Virus record (IMG/VR): IMGVR_UViG_3300020183_000153
Span: 1-43,392 of that record
Source of the DNA: a virus
Strand: one strand, 5' to 3'
DNA length: 43,392 bases
Positions 1-8,090 of the stretch are shown piece by piece. Position 1 is the first letter of the stretch. Each line of letters starts with the position of its first letter. The notes beneath the pieces were generated by a model. The model saw only the letters and a list, made by a program, of their open reading frames with translations. It ran no database searches and was not told where the DNA came from. The position numbers and the translations under genes are program-made.

Positions 1-518
1 GGATCATCGTAAATACCGAAAACTAGTTTCAAGATTTCATTATAATCTTTTACTAATTCAGGATTTATTTGATCTAAGTATTCTCTAAAAAGCATAAAAC
101 CAAAAGCACCTCTTACTGAAGCACCTTGTGTAATACCGTTGATGATACGGCGCTTGGCTTTCATTTTCTCGGGATCGTCTTCCCCAAAATCTGGTTGGCT
201 AGGATCGTCTTGAGGAGGTGGAGGTTGTATATTTATATCTCCGTTTCCTACTATCTTGGCATCAATTTTAATATTTGCGTAATCAATGATTGGATAAGCA
301 TCAGTAACCATTTGTGCTGCTACCATCTCTAATTCATCTCGATATCCTTCTTCGGCTTGAATAATTTTATCTAAAACTTCCCTGGAACGTAATATTGTTT
401 GCATCAAACTTTTATTACCTATCATTTGACGCAAGGATTCACCAGACTTCCCCTTTAGGGCAGCCATCGTCTTAGGTGAAAAAATCTTCTCGTACTCTAT
501 TTCAAGTAAACGGCTCAT
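1..518 (-). CDS. Phage protein of unknown function, 3' part missing (cut by window edge)
   Basis: I read this frame directly: it opens with ATG at 518 (MSRLLEIEYEK...) and stays open for 172 codons to the left edge of the window, so the C-terminus is missing. The start overlaps the previous stop by one base (TAATG), which suggests translational coupling with the Lys/Pro-rich gene upstream. The protein is charged and mostly helical in appearance, with a proline-rich acidic stretch (QPPPPQDDPSQPDFGEDDPE) near residue 105-125 that looks like a flexible linker. I do not recognise the family. From its place in a run of virion-type genes it may be structural, but that is only inference. Confidence 0.8.
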   Translation of the reverse strand, partial: MSRLLEIEYEKIFSPKTMAALKGKSGESLRQMIGNKSLMQTILRSREVLDKIIQAEEGYRDELEMVAAQMVTDAYPIIDYANIKIDAKIVGNGDINIQPPPPQDDPSQPDFGEDDPEKMKAKRRIINGITQGASVRGAFGFMLFREYLDQINPELVKDYNEILKLVFGIYDD

Positions 519-796
519 TATTTCTTTTTTGACTTATAGCGACTTACAATCTTATTAATCATCTCGTCTTCGTTCATAGTAACTTTACCTTTACTAGCTT
601 TATGTGGAATTGTTTCTGGTTTCTTATCAGGAGCACCTGGATTACGTCTAGGTTTTTTAGGTTCCTGGGGCATAGTTGGTCTCTCTTTAGTACCGGGCTC
701 TGTTTTAGGCTTTTCAGGAGCTTTAATTGGTGCGTTCTCAACTATTGCTTTCTTCATTATTCTCTTAAGAACCTCGACTATGGCTTGCTTACTCAT
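518..796 (-). CDS. Small Lys/Pro-rich protein, unknown function
   Basis: This 92-residue protein has a short helical N-terminus (residues 1-22), then a long Pro/Lys/Glu-rich, probably disordered stretch with repeated KP and EPKKP-type steps (about residues 23-70), and ends in a run of lysines. It is strongly basic, so binding to nucleic acid or to a capsid is possible, but no catalytic or known domain is visible. It sits between the 890-aa protein upstream (one base of spacing) and the truncated gene downstream (one-base overlap), so the three are probably co-translated. I do not recognise a family. Confidence 0.75.
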   Translation of the reverse strand: MSKQAIVEVLKRIMKKAIVENAPIKAPEKPKTEPGTKERPTMPQEPKKPRRNPGAPDKKPETIPHKASKGKVTMNEDEMINKIVSRYKSKKK

Positions 797-797
797 T

Positions 798-3470
798 TTA
801 TTTGTTTGAATGTTGATGTATTATTTCCTTTATTTCTTCAAGATTACCTGGATTGATATCAAGATAACTTCTAATAAAATATTTTCTAGCTTCGGCTAAA
901 TTATTTTGACGTAGCAATGCTAGCAGTTGATTTGGTTCGTTAAGCGAGTACGCTCTCTGTCCGGGTATCAACAAGTATTCTCTGTTACCTGGATATACTT
1001 TTATTGAAATTACTCGAGTTCCGTTAGCAAGTCTTATTACATAAATTCTACTAGTTAGGGCTGCATAAGCGGCTTCTACTTGACCGGCATTACCTAGTAG
1101 TTGATTTCTACGACGTGCACCTCCATCTACCCTTGGATTGAGTCGAGCACCGTTTGTAATATTTAATCTCCTTCTATCATTATTAGGAATCCGGAAAAAC
1201 TGCCCCTCGGCACCTAGACCTTGCATCATCTGTACGATATTAACGTCGCCTATGGGGGCAGGTTGTTGATAATAGGTACGGGCTGCTTGCTGTCCTTGCT
1301 GTTGAGCCGTCGTAGTTTGCTGAGGTGCTGTTTGAGTGCCAGGCTCAGTCGGTGTAATTAATCTAAGAAGTTGATTATACCTGCCTTGAGATAATATAGC
1401 ACCTACTACATTACCTGTTCTTGGAGAGAGCCTTAAGCTATTACGGCGATTGACTGTATTAAGTAAAAAGATTTCTCCATTCGAATCTATTACAGGTTTC
1501 AGTACGTTATTAGGATCAAGAGGCGGATAAGAATTTAAAAAGTTTCTTTTTTCTCTAGAATTTAATGAGTAATTGAGTATACCTTTTAATTTTTCATCGT
1601 CAATAAATTGGTTTGTTTGTCTAAGATAATTCAAATATTTATCGTATTGTGCAGTTTCTATTCTAGACCCCCCATTATTATCTCTACCGGCATACTTCCT
1701 TACTGGAATAAAATAGGAACTTACAGATTCAGGCGTTTTTTCCATAAAGTAGATAAGGGGTTCTCCTGAGGCGACATCCGCAAAGGCGACTACTTCCTTT
1801 GAACTCCCCCCTGACGTACTTGCAAGATTCATCGTCCTTTGGTCATAAGGTAAAGAGTTTATAATATTTATTAAAGCGCCAAGGTTTATGTATTTAGGTA
1901 AGTCTTCTCTACTGTTCAAACTACTAAAGACCTGTAATGCATTTTTTTTGAATTCATCACTACTTATTGCATCTTTGAAAGCACTTTGTACTTCTTCGTC
2001 AGTAAACGGAACTTGTTTGATTTCGCTTCCTTTTACTTTATAAGCAGTAAGTGATGTGGCATCTATTATGATTTTTCCGTCCTCTGTATCTTTCACCGTA
2101 ATAGGGGAGTTCGGTTTATCTTTTATATTATCTAATACTTTTTGTATTACATTGAAATCAATAATTCCTTTTTCAGATAATTTTACTAGAGATACGAAAG
2201 GTATTTCATCTAATCCAGGATAGTCTAGTAGGTATTTAGATGTTCTTTTATTTAATTTAATATCAGGATATTCATCTTCGGCTTGGTATAATCCTATCTT
2301 TACGTCATCTCCTAGAGTTAGTTTAACTATAGTGTCTCCGTCAGCGGTAACATATAATCTCTGGTTAGGATCTAGTTCCCATTTTTTTAATTTTACTAAA
2401 ATCTTTTTTACACCAAAAGGAATTGAATCGGAAGCAAGGAGTTTCGTTTCAATAGGGGTATGTAGATTACTTGTAACTGACTTTCTAGCTTCGTCGGGGA
2501 AATTATTTAAGTTTTTTAATAATAGTTTAGGTTTTATTAGATCAGGTGTTCTAACTACAAACCTTAATACGTCTGGAAATTTAGATAATCTGTCTCTTAC
2601 AAATTCATCATCAGTAATATCGGAAAATAACTTAGCATTACTATCAGACTCTCTTGCATTCTTTCTAGCAACTAAGTAAGCCTCTTTATCCTTATAAGGG
2701 AATCCTGTCCACTCTCTATAATTTACAGTATTTCTTCTATACTGATGCACCATTTTCTCTTGTGAAGATAACGGTACGTACTTGATTATGGATTTTAGAT
2801 TTGGTACCTCTCTTAACCAGGGTGCTTCATTTAGCAACTCTTCAAACGTAATTGGATCAGGATAATGCGGGCTATTGTCTCTAGGATGTAGGACATAATT
2901 TTCATTACCAAAAACTTTTGGATCTCTTACAGCAATAACAACAAAGCTTAATTTATTGCTTTTGGGTAAATTAGTATTTTTTGCTAAATAGAATGTTGGA
3001 TATCCTCTTGCTTCACTGTACCTATGTCCTGACCAAGAAGATTGAGAAATACACCAACTCTCACCCTTACCGTACTTAATACAAGTGCCTTCAGTATTAC
3101 CATTATAAATTATTATGCTATTGTCATCATTATGATAGACTACATCAGGTGTTATTTCTTCACCTTCTTCCTTATCGTCCTCTGTTTTACCTTGAGTTAC
3201 AACTCTTATAAGCTCAGGTACTTTGTAATTAGCCAGATCTCTACGATCAATAGGAAGTTTTTCTTTAATTTTATCAAAGATTTTGATATACTTCCTTAGT
3301 TCTTCTTCTGAAACATCTAAATTCAAATCTTCGGCTTGCTCTAAAAATCTCTTTATGAAACCGGTGATAGCTTTTTCGCTATATGCTTCAAAAAGCCTTT
3401 TAGGTCTGCCGCATGATTTACATTCGGAATTATTCGTTAGTATGTCTATTAATTTATACATATTTACCAA
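798..3470 (-). CDS. Large phage protein with a YGKGESWC motif, unknown function
   Basis: An 890-residue protein. The N-terminus carries a CxxC pair (C17, C20). Around residues 105-175 there is a compact block with YGKGESWCIS followed by tyrosine-rich strands and FYLAKN. A similar G-x-S/T-W-C block occurs in unannotated proteins of many large phages (from memory, not searched). A Gln/Thr/Ala-rich linker near residues 695-725 separates a C-terminal beta-rich part. ATG at 3470 overlaps the upstream stop by 7 nt. A second ATG three codons later (3461) would remove the overlap and is equally good. No enzymatic role can be assigned; the size and position suggest a virion or host-takeover protein, which is inference. 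Confidence 0.85.
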   Translation of the reverse strand: MVNMYKLIDILTNNSECKSCGRPKRLFEAYSEKAITGFIKRFLEQAEDLNLDVSEEELRKYIKIFDKIKEKLPIDRRDLANYKVPELIRVVTQGKTEDDKEEGEEITPDVVYHNDDNSIIIYNGNTEGTCIKYGKGESWCISQSSWSGHRYSEARGYPTFYLAKNTNLPKSNKLSFVVIAVRDPKVFGNENYVLHPRDNSPHYPDPITFEELLNEAPWLREVPNLKSIIKYVPLSSQEKMVHQYRRNTVNYREWTGFPYKDKEAYLVARKNARESDSNAKLFSDITDDEFVRDRLSKFPDVLRFVVRTPDLIKPKLLLKNLNNFPDEARKSVTSNLHTPIETKLLASDSIPFGVKKILVKLKKWELDPNQRLYVTADGDTIVKLTLGDDVKIGLYQAEDEYPDIKLNKRTSKYLLDYPGLDEIPFVSLVKLSEKGIIDFNVIQKVLDNIKDKPNSPITVKDTEDGKIIIDATSLTAYKVKGSEIKQVPFTDEEVQSAFKDAISSDEFKKNALQVFSSLNSREDLPKYINLGALINIINSLPYDQRTMNLASTSGGSSKEVVAFADVASGEPLIYFMEKTPESVSSYFIPVRKYAGRDNNGGSRIETAQYDKYLNYLRQTNQFIDDEKLKGILNYSLNSREKRNFLNSYPPLDPNNVLKPVIDSNGEIFLLNTVNRRNSLRLSPRTGNVVGAILSQGRYNQLLRLITPTEPGTQTAPQQTTTAQQQGQQAARTYYQQPAPIGDVNIVQMMQGLGAEGQFFRIPNNDRRRLNITNGARLNPRVDGGARRRNQLLGNAGQVEAAYAALTSRIYVIRLANGTRVISIKVYPGNREYLLIPGQRAYSLNEPNQLLALLRQNNLAEARKYFIRSYLDINPGNLEEIKEIIHQHSNK

Positions 3471-4951
3471 GCTCTACATGACCAGTAACGGGCTTTCCAT
3501 CTAGGTCCAGGATTGCTACATTTATGTCTTGCTCTAAAACTTTTTCTACGTTTAGGATTAGACCTTTGAATCTTCATATTAGGGTCGCCGAAGTTAACCT
3601 TCACTACGTTTCCGTTAGCGTTCTTAACGTAAACTGATCTTTTCTTAGGACCTCCAGGGGTCAAAAAAGGTTTACCTAGACTAACTTTACGGCCTCTGTA
3701 CTCTGCTTCCTCTAATTTATTTTCATATTCTAAAAGATATTCTGCAAGACATGCTTCACAGAATCGATCTATTTCATCTATCTCTTTTTGATTAAAATCT
3801 TTTAAATCATTTTTGAGCTCTTCAAATTCATTATTATCAATCTCTTCTACATATTTTTCTATATCCTCTATTTTTTTGAAATACCAGCCTTTACCTTGTA
3901 AATGAGCTAGAGCTTCCGGATTTTTATAAGAATTTATAAATTCTTTTACTCCTGAAGATGTATTTAATAATTCCTGCAAATTCTCTTTTTGATCGGCTTT
4001 TAATTGATGAAACTCTACAGGTCCGTCATGGTCCATAGTATGCATTTCATTAGTCCTGCTTCTACAGTGCCTCTTTCCTGTAAAAAAAGGTTTAGGGCAA
4101 CTAGTGCCTTTTACATGGACATGTCCACACCTACCACAGCATGTACCTTTCTTTTCTTCTATTTTTATTTCTAGTTCTTTTAGAGTTTTACCGAAATATG
4201 CTTTGGTTAAAATATTTTCAAAACGACGAATATTTTCTAATTTACCTCCCTTCAAAAAAGGTTTGTCGTATTTTACATCAATCCAATCTACTGTTCCTGC
4301 AGACCCCCCTTTTCCTGCGCTTGCAGCATTAACAATCGTTCCTGTACCGTACTTATCATGTGTAAAAAGGGCTCCAACTCTATAATCAGTTCTTATTTTA
4401 TAGGGCATCGATTCTTCAGACGCTTTAATTAGCGGTCGTTTTTTTTCTTTTTCAACTACTTCATTACCGTCAATATCTACTAAAAAGACTGCAGTAGGGG
4501 TCGTTGCTACAGCGGGTGGCCTGACTGCTAAATCCTCAGGTCTCTCTCTTTTTACGTGCTCTTGTATACTTTTTTTTATTTCTTCATCGCTACTTTTATT
4601 GGTAGGATAGAGAGTTATTAAGGTATCGTTTGCTGCTAAAGCAAGATAAATAATCCCGCTTCCATCTTCTGATATCATTTCGATATCTATTTTTTTATCT
4701 CCTTGAACTAGTTTTGGAATAAAAACTTTTATCCCTAAATTAACATTATTTGAACGCCCGATATTACTTACCTCTAATCTTGCTAGTCGTAAATTTAACT
4801 GAGATTGTAATATAGAAATAAGCTTACTATCTACCTCTTCTTTATCTTTTCCTGCATAGACTTGAGTAGGAAGCTCAATAGCTTTAATTGTACCTCGTAC
4901 ATTTTTTCTTTCGAGATAATGATTCGTTCTTATTGCTTCCCATAGCTGCAT
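3464..4951 (-). CDS. Phage protein with tudor-like segment, zinc-ribbon-like cysteines and a conserved ARYWSCRAW tail
   Basis: A 495-residue multi-part protein. Residues about 190-230 (VGALFTHDKYGTGTIV) resemble the small barrel that follows UvrD/PcrA-type helicases. Residues 271-296 have cysteines and histidines (CCGRCGHVHV, C285, C296) in a zinc-ribbon-like arrangement. Residues 330-420 are charged helices. The last about 55 residues (SVYVKNANGNVVKVNFGDPN, ending KARYWSCRAW) form a basic module I recall from the C-termini of otherwise different proteins in T4-like and other large phages, usually unannotated. That recurrence suggests a virion-targeting or docking tail, which is inference. 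It is followed by the 890-aa gene with a 7-nt overlap. Confidence 0.85.
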   Translation of the reverse strand: MQLWEAIRTNHYLERKNVRGTIKAIELPTQVYAGKDKEEVDSKLISILQSQLNLRLARLEVSNIGRSNNVNLGIKVFIPKLVQGDKKIDIEMISEDGSGIIYLALAANDTLITLYPTNKSSDEEIKKSIQEHVKRERPEDLAVRPPAVATTPTAVFLVDIDGNEVVEKEKKRPLIKASEESMPYKIRTDYRVGALFTHDKYGTGTIVNAASAGKGGSAGTVDWIDVKYDKPFLKGGKLENIRRFENILTKAYFGKTLKELEIKIEEKKGTCCGRCGHVHVKGTSCPKPFFTGKRHCRSRTNEMHTMDHDGPVEFHQLKADQKENLQELLNTSSGVKEFINSYKNPEALAHLQGKGWYFKKIEDIEKYVEEIDNNEFEELKNDLKDFNQKEIDEIDRFCEACLAEYLLEYENKLEEAEYRGRKVSLGKPFLTPGGPKKRSVYVKNANGNVVKVNFGDPNMKIQRSNPKRRKSFRARHKCSNPGPRWKARYWSCRAW

Positions 4952-5314
4952 CTAGTGCAAAAATTTAAGCATGTATTTAGTAGATTCTACAAGATCAACT
5001 ACCTCATCTACTTGATTCTGTATGTAAGAGTCTTGCGGAATTTGAGTTCTGATAGTTTCTACAAATTTAGCGAGGCCTTCGAAATATGTTATAGAGCTAT
5101 CGTCTTCCTTAATAGTACCTGCCATTTTATATCCGCGTAGAATACCGTAGCGGCCTTGGTAGCTCTCTACAAGTCCGTCAATTAAATCGACGATACCTTC
5201 ATAATATCCTTGGAGAGCCTTATGCTGGGCATAAGAGTTAGACTGAAGGTGATAGATGTGGGCCTGATTACGGCTCTGCATCAATGTTCCAATAAAGGTT
5301 CCAAACTGTTCCAC
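4952..5314 (-). CDS. Dps/ferritin-like small helical phage protein (DUF5856-type)
   Basis: A 120-residue all-helical protein. The pattern SRNQAHIYHLQS...QHKALQGYYEGIVDLIDGLVESYQG is typical of a family found in T4-like phages that has the helix-bundle spacing of Dps/ferritin proteins: His at the end of helix A, then DLIDxLVE in helix B. I recall it as DUF5856; family function is not established. It ends immediately before the 495-aa gene and its ATG shares a base with the upstream stop, so it is part of a tightly packed operon. A storage or DNA-protection role is possible only by analogy; the usual ferroxidase residues cannot be confirmed by eye. Confidence 0.85.
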   Translation of the reverse strand: MEQFGTFIGTLMQSRNQAHIYHLQSNSYAQHKALQGYYEGIVDLIDGLVESYQGRYGILRGYKMAGTIKEDDSSITYFEGLAKFVETIRTQIPQDSYIQNQVDEVVDLVESTKYMLKFLH

Positions 5315-5892
5315 TATTCTTCTTTGATTTCAGGTAATTGTTTCTTAGCAGCTTTAACCATTTTATGCTTTTCACGTAAGTTTCTGATCATGCCCATCTT
5401 TCTTTCAGCTAGGCTATGATGTTTATCAGACATTTCAGGTATGTCAGTAGCCTCTTTCATGTGTCCGTTGATCTCTTTCTGAAGTCTAGCAATATGCTTA
5501 TCAATCTTTTCAAGAACGACATCTTTTTTCTTTTCTACTTCACTGAGATGCTTATGAAGTTCGGTACAAGCAGCTTCAGCTACTAAATCGGCTTCATCTT
5601 TTTCAGTGTATACGCCATGAATACTTTGAGGTTCAAACTGTCCCATACCAAAAGCATGGGTTTGATGTACTAAGTCTTTAGGCATGGACTCAGGTCCGGG
5701 CTTCAATACTACAAATATCTTGCCTATTCTATCTTCGCAACCTGGATGATCAAAGTTATCATGCATCATTTCTTCTTGATATACATGTTGAGGTAGGTGT
5801 TTCATATCAGGTGTGTGTTTTGCCCATCTTTGAGCGATTTTTGGATGTTTAGCGAACATAAATCTTTGCTGGGCACGTGATTTAAACGGCAT
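5314..5892 (-). CDS. Phage protein with conserved N-terminal SRAQQRFMFAKHP motif and coiled coil
   Basis: A 192-residue protein that opens with MPFKSRAQQRFMFAKHPKIA, a basic N-terminal signature seen at the start of many unannotated phage proteins (recalled, not searched). The middle is acidic and His-rich (LPQHVYQEEMMHDNFDHPGC). Residues about 110-185 are a charged heptad-like region with KLH/KEI/KMV steps that probably forms a coiled coil. ATG at 5892 overlaps the preceding gene by 11 nt, and the stop overlaps the next start. Function is unknown. A structural or scaffold-associated role would fit the context but is inferred. Confidence 0.85.
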   Translation of the reverse strand: MPFKSRAQQRFMFAKHPKIAQRWAKHTPDMKHLPQHVYQEEMMHDNFDHPGCEDRIGKIFVVLKPGPESMPKDLVHQTHAFGMGQFEPQSIHGVYTEKDEADLVAEAACTELHKHLSEVEKKKDVVLEKIDKHIARLQKEINGHMKEATDIPEMSDKHHSLAERKMGMIRNLREKHKMVKAAKKQLPEIKEE

Positions 5893-6481
5893 TTTTGTCT
5901 AGATTTTTTCCATTATAAATATCTAGTTTCCTTAGTTCAACAATTTCATTCTTAACCTGTTTGTATATTGTTTTCTTATCACCTCCTCCCCATTTTTCAA
6001 CCTCTCCTTGCTCGGAAATAAACGAATCCTGCTCGTCTACCCATTGTTCTAGTGCTATTTCAAGATCATTCAATTCAGCATCCTTGTTTCTATTCATGAT
6101 ATTTGCACAATACTCATCCCATTTACCAAGTCTTTTGATTTCTGATTCCATTTTTACAACGCAATCGAAACATTTTCTATGAATACCCCACATTTTCTTA
6201 TTATACTCATTTATTTTCATTAAGTTATTGCATTCAGGACAACATAAAGGCATTAAAACAAGGTCTTTGATCTTATCGAACTTAGTAACAGACATTTTTA
6301 TTCCGTTCTTGATAGTCCACGTTTTACCATTTTCTTCCCAAACGTCGCCTTCTTTATAATCTTGGTTATTTCTTTCCCATCCGCTTTGAATTTGGGTTCT
6401 ATCACCTGTATTTCCGGTGATAATGTTTCGCATCCTCTGTACATCACGAGGATTAAACTCTTTTTTTAAAGTATTTTCCAT
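5882..6481 (-). CDS. Zinc-finger-like phage protein, unknown function
   Basis: A 199-residue protein. Residues about 44-65 (EGDVWEENGKTWTIKNGIK) form a short beta unit, followed by a four-cysteine site (CCPECNNLM near 80-84 and KCFDCV near 103-106) spaced like a treble-clef or zinc-ribbon finger. The C-terminal half is a long charged helix. Proteins with this EGDVWEE...CPxC...CFDC layout occur in marine T4-like phages as hypothetical proteins, as I remember them. Nucleic-acid binding is plausible from the finger but unproven. It overlaps the next gene by 11 nt and lies 9 nt after the peptidase-like gene. Confidence 0.85.
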   Translation of the reverse strand: MENTLKKEFNPRDVQRMRNIITGNTGDRTQIQSGWERNNQDYKEGDVWEENGKTWTIKNGIKMSVTKFDKIKDLVLMPLCCPECNNLMKINEYNKKMWGIHRKCFDCVVKMESEIKRLGKWDEYCANIMNRNKDAELNDLEIALEQWVDEQDSFISEQGEVEKWGGGDKKTIYKQVKNEIVELRKLDIYNGKNLDKNAV

Positions 6482-6490
6482 AACAAATTT

Positions 6491-6856
6491 TTAGTCTAAA
6501 TCGTAGATACCTAAATTTAATTTACCATACTCTCTCATAATAATTCCTGCAATAGAATTAGCATCGTTTTCAGTTTCAGTACCTGTTTCTCCTGCATCGT
6601 TATAAAGCAATTCGAGTTCATTTTGACGATGATGAACAAGTTCGTGTGCTAGACTTCTACATATATCTGCAAGGTTTCTCTCGCGAATAAACACCTTTAT
6701 AGTCCTATCATTAGGGCTGTATTCGCCAAAGGATCTACGCTTGTCTACAAAGTCTCTGGCTTTAATAAACGAGATCTTAGGTAGAGACTGAATCCCTAAC
6801 TCTTTTTTACAAAAATAAATGAAATGTTTTATTAAATTAAGTTTCTTCTGGTCCAC
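6491..6856 (-). CDS. HExxH metallopeptidase-like protein (SprT/minigluzincin-like)
   Basis: The motif SLAHELVHHRQNE gives a zinc-binding HELVH, and a downstream glutamate-rich stretch ending in END-A-N could supply the third ligand, as in small gluzincin-like peptidases. A cut of virion or host proteins is the expected activity; the target is unknown. The open frame extends to ATG at 6937, but that would overlap the upstream nucleotidyltransferase gene by 101 nt. I prefer the GTG at 6856 (product starts (M)DQKKLNLIKHF, 121 aa), which leaves a 20-nt overlap and begins where the fold seems to begin. Function by motif is fairly secure; the exact start is not. Confidence 0.8.
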   Translation of the reverse strand: MDQKKLNLIKHFIYFCKKELGIQSLPKISFIKARDFVDKRRSFGEYSPNDRTIKVFIRERNLADICRSLAHELVHHRQNELELLYNDAGETGTETENDANSIAGIIMREYGKLNLGIYDLD

Positions 6857-7436
6857 TTTTAGATATTTTCGGGGCAAGCATTTTGAATATTTTTGCACCT
6901 GCACCTCTGTTATATGCTGATACAGGAACTGATTCAATAAATCCTTCGTAATCGCCTGCTTGCAAAAGGCTTCTTACATGCGGAGCTGAAGCGTCGGCTT
7001 TCCTTTCTTTTACTGTAATAACCTTTACTCTATCACCGAATTGCGTTTGGAGTGATTTTCCGTATTCAGTATCGTCTTTTTCGTCATCTCCTACAGCTAT
7101 ATATACTGGATCAGTTTCAAAATTCTTTTTTAAAAAATCAATGATAGTTACAATAGGTGATTGCTGGGTTGATATTCTTACAGTAATTTTAGGATTAGGT
7201 TCTGCTTGTAGATACATATTCCAAATCATTAGAGAATCTTCAGGAGTAATTCCATCAATAACTTTCTTACTTATTATTATGTAAACTTTAGTAATATACT
7301 CTTTTAAGGCTAGAGCTTTAGCGGCTTCAAAGTGTCCCTTATGTGGGGGTTTGAATTTTCCAGGGTAAAAGCAAGGACCTGCTTCGTTTAGAACAGCTTC
7401 GGCAATTTTTTTTCCTAGTAGTTCAGCGTTGATCAT
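6837..7436 (-). CDS. Nucleotidyltransferase-fold protein, NMN-adenylyltransferase-like (NadM/NadR type)
   Basis: A 199-residue protein with the HxGH signature of the nucleotidyltransferase superfamily: CFYPGKFKPPHKGHFEAA near residues 22-39. It also has a second phosphate-binding element late in the chain (SAPHVRSLL, about 149-157), the equivalent of the ISSTxxR motif. This layout is that of NMN adenylyltransferases, which join NMN and ATP to make NAD+, although a related cytidylyltransferase activity cannot be excluded. No NMN-producing phosphoribosyltransferase is visible in this window. An AT-rich late-type promoter motif lies just upstream at 7441-7454. Fold assignment is strong; substrate is inferred. 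Confidence 0.88.
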   Translation of the reverse strand: MINAELLGKKIAEAVLNEAGPCFYPGKFKPPHKGHFEAAKALALKEYITKVYIIISKKVIDGITPEDSLMIWNMYLQAEPNPKITVRISTQQSPIVTIIDFLKKNFETDPVYIAVGDDEKDDTEYGKSLQTQFGDRVKVITVKERKADASAPHVRSLLQAGDYEGFIESVPVSAYNRGAGAKIFKMLAPKISKSGPEET

Positions 7437-7440
7437 ACTA

Positions 7441-7454
7441 GTAATAAATATCTA
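7441..7454 (-). promoter_or_regulatory. AT-rich motif before NMN-adenylyltransferase-like gene (late-promoter candidate)
   Basis: The minus strand reads TAGATATTTATTAC, starting with the stop codon of the exonuclease gene and ending 5 nt before ATG 7436. The same TAGATATTTAT core recurs before several genes of the window that have no early-type promoter. Confidence 0.35.
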
Positions 7455-8090
7455 TCCCAGAAGCAATTTAGGTTTAGCATTTTTGATCTCTTTTTCAAGA
7501 CCTTTTATGTATTCAACCGCTAGCTCTACTCTCTCATTAATTAGCTTAACCTCCTGCTGATCTAATTCTAGTCTATATATAAACATTCTATAATCAGAAG
7601 AGACGCGAGGATCAAAGCTAATAAAGTCACACCATATTGCTCTAGCGCAGATCATATTCGAAATACATTGGTAGTAGTAGTTTGGAGCTACCTTCTTGAA
7701 CTTTACTGGGCTATCGATCATGCCGTGTTTAAAGTGGTTGGCAGACTTGAAAGGACATTTTACTTCAATAATGCCGTTAGGTTTTACAATTCCGTCAGGT
7801 GATCCTCCGTAGTATTCACTTGCAGCAATAAAGGAAGCTTTCTCTACTTTCGTTTCCATAACCTTTTCGTAGTGTTCGATAGCAATAGGCTCAAGCTCGG
7901 TACCCCATTCGAGGGCTTGACCATGAGCGGGTTCAGTAACTCCTCCGAAGAGTTCACTGACCTTCTCCAAGAGGTATGTTTTAGCGGTTTCTGTTAAACC
8001 TTTTTCACCCATAATTTTATGGATTTCAGAGCTAGTAATCTTACCTCTCCGTAGTTGAAACCATTCTTCTGATCTTTGTTCAATTAACAT
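7452..8090 (-). CDS. YqaJ/lambda-exonuclease-type recombination nuclease
   Basis: A 212-residue PD-(D/E)xK nuclease. The N-terminus (QRSEEWFQLRRGKITSSEI) is the hallmark of YqaJ-type viral recombinases. The catalytic set is visible as GGSPDG (D99) and IIEVKCP (E109, K111), with E67/H-containing helices before it. Such enzymes degrade one strand from a double-strand end so that a single-strand annealing protein can recombine phage DNA. No annealase is visible next to it. Length fits the family. It overlaps the primase gene by 7 nt, placing it in a replication and recombination operon. Confidence 0.92.
   Translation of the reverse strand: MLIEQRSEEWFQLRRGKITSSEIHKIMGEKGLTETAKTYLLEKVSELFGGVTEPAHGQALEWGTELEPIAIEHYEKVMETKVEKASFIAASEYYGGSPDGIVKPNGIIEVKCPFKSANHFKHGMIDSPVKFKKVAPNYYYQCISNMICARAIWCDFISFDPRVSSDYRMFIYRLELDQQEVKLINERVELAVEYIKGLEKEIKNAKPKLLLG

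Noticed and set aside
126-332. Plus-strand 68-aa ORF
   Set aside because: Shadow of the truncated minus-strand gene that is open across the whole stretch.
6857-6937. ATG 6937 as start of the HExxH gene
   Set aside because: It gives a 101-nt overlap with the nucleotidyltransferase gene; GTG 6856 leaves 20 nt and starts at the conserved-looking part.
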